NCBI GenBank assembly: GCA_002633005.1
Contig: NMRA01000653.1
Location: 98,004-162,003, forward strand
Reading direction: 5' to 3'
DNA from: Phoronis australis
Lineage: Eukaryota > Phoronida > Phoronidae
Length of the DNA stretch: 64,000 nt
Positions within the stretch are counted from its first letter, which is position 1. Every line of letters begins with the position of its first letter. The position numbers were made by a program, and so were the translations under genes. Shown in pieces: positions 60,473 to 64,000 of this stretch. Under the pieces are notes generated by a model. That model did no database searches. It was given only the letters and a program-made list of their open reading frames with translations, and had not been told where the DNA came from.

Positions 60473-62560
60473 CTTCGGTTACTCTTCTGGTAAAATTACA
60501 CCATTGATCTACGCAAATCGGCAATAAATGAAGTCTTTACTTCAGTGATAAGCTAACGCTTATCCTCAGTCACGTACTGGAATGCCTCACGACCTTCTGT
60601 AAAATCTAGTTGACCAATCTTTCGAACACAAGTTCGTGTCCAAATTCTCGTCGAATATATGTTCAGTAGACAGTCGAGTAGATAGTAACTAATATATTGT
60701 TGACCGCCGTAGCCTCCGTATTGAGATTATACTACTACATAAGTCCTCCGTTCCTAAAGATGCCGTTGCTAAAGCTCAGTACCATTAACGGTTCAACACG
60801 ACATTAAACACGCTCGTATGTCAGATCTGGTGTGTTTCGCTTCCTGTCAGCAAGTGATCTACTGGCAATGCAGAGGCGCTAAAACCTACTTCATTCATGT
60901 ACGTTTATTGCTCTCACCTGTATCATATCACAGACGTCTGTAACAAGTGCGAAGGCTTGTTGATAACGTGGCTGAGTGTGTTTGCCTACTCCCTGATTGT
61001 TTACATAGCGAAGTTTACCTGGCGTATCTTAACACAATTATCCAACTCAAAGGGTTTTTTAACCGCGCTCAACTAGTGGTGCATTGTTCCCTTTGGTGAG
61101 CATGCCTTGAATAGCCAAGGGTTATGAGCGCTGACATTTGAATGAATATTGTTTAGTGCTCCGTTTACCTGTATCGCTAATTTGAAAATTGATTTCCATT
61201 GCACCAAAAATATTTTAATTGCTTTTGTTCTGTACGACTTTTAACTGCGTGCTTATATTTGGCGGTATCCAGTAATGCGTTGATGTTGAGCGTTTTCTCA
61301 GACAAACATCTTGATATTTTGACCATTAATTGTTATGAAACGGGTCTCGTCTTGTGCCATTTTGTGTCAGAAATTAGAAATGGCTTTTACAGTGTAGGCT
61401 CGAGACGAACGGCGGGTCGTTTTGCTTTGATCAGACCAAACTCATTTTTTATCAGGCGCGGCGGGTTAGTGTCAGTCGCCAAGGCAGCATGGACGGCACA
61501 GTAATAGCAGGCAATTTCATGCTTTGCAGCCAATTTCGACCCAAACAAAGGAATAATATTCGCAAACATGTCTGTGAAGAAAGGTCGGTTTTATCACCAG
61601 GACATGGTTTATACATGTATAAGTGCTAGAGGAACTTGAAATCGTTACCGTGTGGGTGACTACGTCTGGGCTCAGCGAAGTCGAACACGAAATTACTGGT
61701 TTGTGACTAATGCCTCTCGGCGCTTTCTGGGTTATGTATATTCATTGTATTCTGAAGATTTCGTAATAAACATTAAAAAAACTTTTTAAGTGCTACTTTA
61801 GTATGGATTCAACATACGAGAAGTGTCTATTTTTTGTGTGCTCCAGTATATTGCAGATTTACGAAGAAGGTGTCTTTTCAAAGTTTGCATTTAGGACCCC
61901 TGGTATTCGAGATACCGACTCGAAATGTACTCGAGCAAGAAATAATAGACTCTTATCTTGTGCTTGCACAAAAGTAGAACGTGAAACGTTAAGAATAAAT
62001 TCGAGTTCAATTTCGAGTTCAAAGGTCGCGCCCTGTATACGGGGTCTAATTTTTTAACATTTTCTATTCTGCTTTTCTGCTAACTCAAAACGAGTGTATA
62101 TTTTTCTATGCTCCAGTTCCCAAGGACTTGCGTGAATCATTCTACAACTCTAGTTTGCACTTGATGACTCCAGCATTTAGCCTAAGAGTTCGAGTCTGGC
62201 TTAAAAATTAGAGTTTTTACTCGAGATTGTAGCTCGAGTATATTGGTCATTAAGTGCGAACTTTGATTAGAAACTCATATGCCTAAACCATAATTTACTC
62301 GAGCACAGAATAATACACACTTGTCTTGAGTTCCCACAAAACTAGAATAGGAAATGGCAAAAATAACTTCGATATTGATATTGAGTAGAAAGATTAGACC
62401 TCGGGGCTATCCATAGAATACGTACTTCAAAATACTATTGCGGCGTACTGGGGTTTATTATGTAAACGTACGAGCCCGGAGAAGTACAATAAAAATACTG
62501 ACGACAATACGACAAGTAAATTTATGGTTCAGTGTGGGGAGACCCTTTCAAGTCATTACC
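60473..62560. other. Upstream of GST; repeats only
   Basis: No gene recognised. 60543-60572 contains a small hairpin (gataagc / gcttatc). 61850-62400 holds ttcgagt-type repeat sequence shared with 32880-33420. Confidence 0.45.
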
Positions 62561-62569
62561 ATCTCAGTC

Positions 62570-63270
62570 CTTGCCCTTGTCTTTACATTTATTTTTCCCA
62601 ACACGTAGAATTAGCACTATGTACCTACTTAGCAACGCCATCATCCACATCCATACGTCTAGTAAATTTCTTTTTGAAAAAATCCACCTCCTGGACATTG
62701 CAGTGATGGTTGCTGGTGACGCTTTGATCGCGAGAACTAAGAAACCCACCGACAGTAAAAGCTATCATCATTTGGACAGTTTTCATTCTAATTGTACCCA
62801 AGTATGTATTGTCTATAGACAGTGACCTTGCAGCACTGTTTTCACAAGTTCATCACATTTTCCACTTATCTACTATTCCCAAGAAAGATCCACCCCTTCC
62901 TACCTCTGACCCATATGGTCCTCTAAGTTTTCCAAACAACCAATAATTCTGTCATTTATCCAATGTTGCCAGGCAAACACCAACAGACGTGATAACAACC
63001 ACGATCACTCTGTGCCATTTCCCTGTGCCCCCCNNNNNCCCCCCCCCCCCCCCCCCCCCGTTGCTACGAGGGGAGAGTGATTACAAATTACAGTGGCACT
63101 TCAAATAAGTTTAACAACCGTTTTAGTACGTGCAAATCCTATAGTGTCATTTATCTCATTTCATGTGGTAAACGCTTCTCTGCGTGGTATTAAGGAGAGG
63201 CTGAAGGGCCTTTTCATACACAGTATGAACGGACACTCAGGCTATCGCTGAACGATTACCACTCCTGGTC
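62570..63270 (+). pseudogene. Penelope-like element remnant (RT end and GIY-YIG start)
   Basis: Frame 62532-62825 includes LFEKIHLLDIAVMVAGDALI, then RTKKPTDSKSYHHLDSFHSN. This fits the F-LDV ... KPTD ... YLH region just after the RT active site of Penelope-like elements. Past the N/C-run gap, about 63085-63200 reads NNRFSTCKSYSVIYLISCGK, resembling the Cys-containing start of the linker/GIY-YIG part, but the YIG motif is replaced by WY and a stop. Decayed and interrupted. Confidence 0.5.
63027..63059. other. Assembly gap of 5 N in a C homopolymer
   Basis: N at 63034-63038 with C on both sides. The true length of the C run is unknown, which may also disturb frames of the flanking Penelope remnant. 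Confidence 0.9.
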
Positions 63271-64000
63271 TCGGTGCTTTTTAATCTCCCCATTATTTCC
63301 AAAGAGAATCGGTCAGCAAAAACCCTCAACGTTTCTCATATTACAATATCTGGGTCCACGTTTGTATTCATTCCTACATAAATTGGTGCAATTTAACCCT
63401 ATCACAAAATTGGCTCCAATCTCTCAGGTGCCCAGGAGTGATCTATTGATAGAGTTGGCGAGGCTTTCTTTTCGGGTTTTAGCAGTGGTAAGCGACACGG
63501 CGTAATAGCTAAAGAACTACTAAAAGAATATAAAATGATAATTTTTGAGAAAGGAATTTTACGTTGCTTTCCTCATAGAAAAATCTCACAAGCAGTTGGA
63601 TATTCAATTTTTAAAAATAGGTTAACTATTAACTGAAATCAATCAAATTTAAACGAGAGTAAGGTAAATTTTTGAAATTATTAGTATTTTTATATTATAC
63701 AGAATTGATTGAAGTCACGACAATTTATACATTTTTGACAGTCTTTATTCCGTTTCGTTCATATATTTGGAATAAAAATCTACTCTCAACGGAACATAGA
63801 TGAAGTAACTGACCTAGCGACATAATTAAAACGCATACGATATTTCGAAACATAGTTGTTTCATTCTCAAGTGAACATAAAATGACGCAGTAATGCCACC
63901 ACAGAGCATAAGCTGAAGACATACACAGTGGGACACGGCGGGTGTGAAATACTGCAAAGAATGACTAATGAAGGGGGGTAACAGGAAAGTCACGCAAACA
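63271..64000. other. AT-rich right edge with Penelope-type terminal block
   Basis: No gene recognised. 63818-63877, read on the - strand, matches the putative Penelope terminal block at 12583-12629 (gaaatatcg, tttaattatg), suggesting a second, inverted copy entering from the right. Confidence 0.4.

Overview
This is animal genomic DNA, not bacterial: genes are split by GT-AG introns with matching phases, exons are short, and most of the window is transposable-element debris (LINEs, Penelope-like elements, P, pogo and hAT-type DNA elements, a gypsy gag remnant, tRNA-derived SINE). The host proteins and the element mix (Penelope-like elements, Tx1-type LINE, THAP/P element) suit an invertebrate, most likely an invertebrate deuterostome such as a hemichordate, cephalochordate or echinoderm. 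I cannot fix the species from sequence alone.

Two host gene families are supported. The main find is a head-to-tail pair of POGLUT1 (Rumi-type protein O-glucosyltransferase, CAP10 domain) genes on the + strand. Copy 1 enters from the left edge and only its last three exons are visible (217-384, 2790-2846, 3716-3866). Copy 2 is complete: ten exons from 23029 to 41761 whose phases all match and give 381 residues, from a signal peptide to a KDEL-type ER-retention end. It includes one probable GC-AG intron. On the - strand, 57239-60472 carries a complete two-exon theta-like glutathione S-transferase of 234 residues.

Layout: 1-3.9 kb, copy 1 with a P-element-like foldback (1229-2552) in its intron. 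4-11 kb, repeats including a large inverted repeat (about 8.1-8.75 kb against 9.6-10.2 kb). 12.6-14.6 kb (- strand), LINE reverse-transcriptase remnant joined in frame to a Penelope-type GIY-YIG endonuclease. 15.8-21.6 kb (+), Penelope RT scrap, minisatellite, and a degraded Tx1/L1-like LINE. 22.6-41.8 kb, POGLUT1 copy 2, with intron 3 (8.3 kb) swollen by a 5.7 kb foldback-like structure and assembly gaps. 45.5-47.0 kb (-), pogo/Tigger-like transposase pseudogene. 48.0-55.5 kb, three near-identical direct duplications, each with a single N at or close to the join, which look like uncollapsed haplotypes or contig overlaps; two of them carry a gypsy-like gag/protease remnant. 57.2-60.5 kb, the GST gene. 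62.6-63.9 kb, another Penelope-like remnant.

The glucosyltransferase copies would act in the ER on EGF repeats of Notch-like proteins; the GST would be a cytosolic detoxification enzyme. Nothing links the two functionally. All other coding traces are broken mobile-element genes. No rRNA, functional tRNA, CRISPR or operon-like structure is seen.
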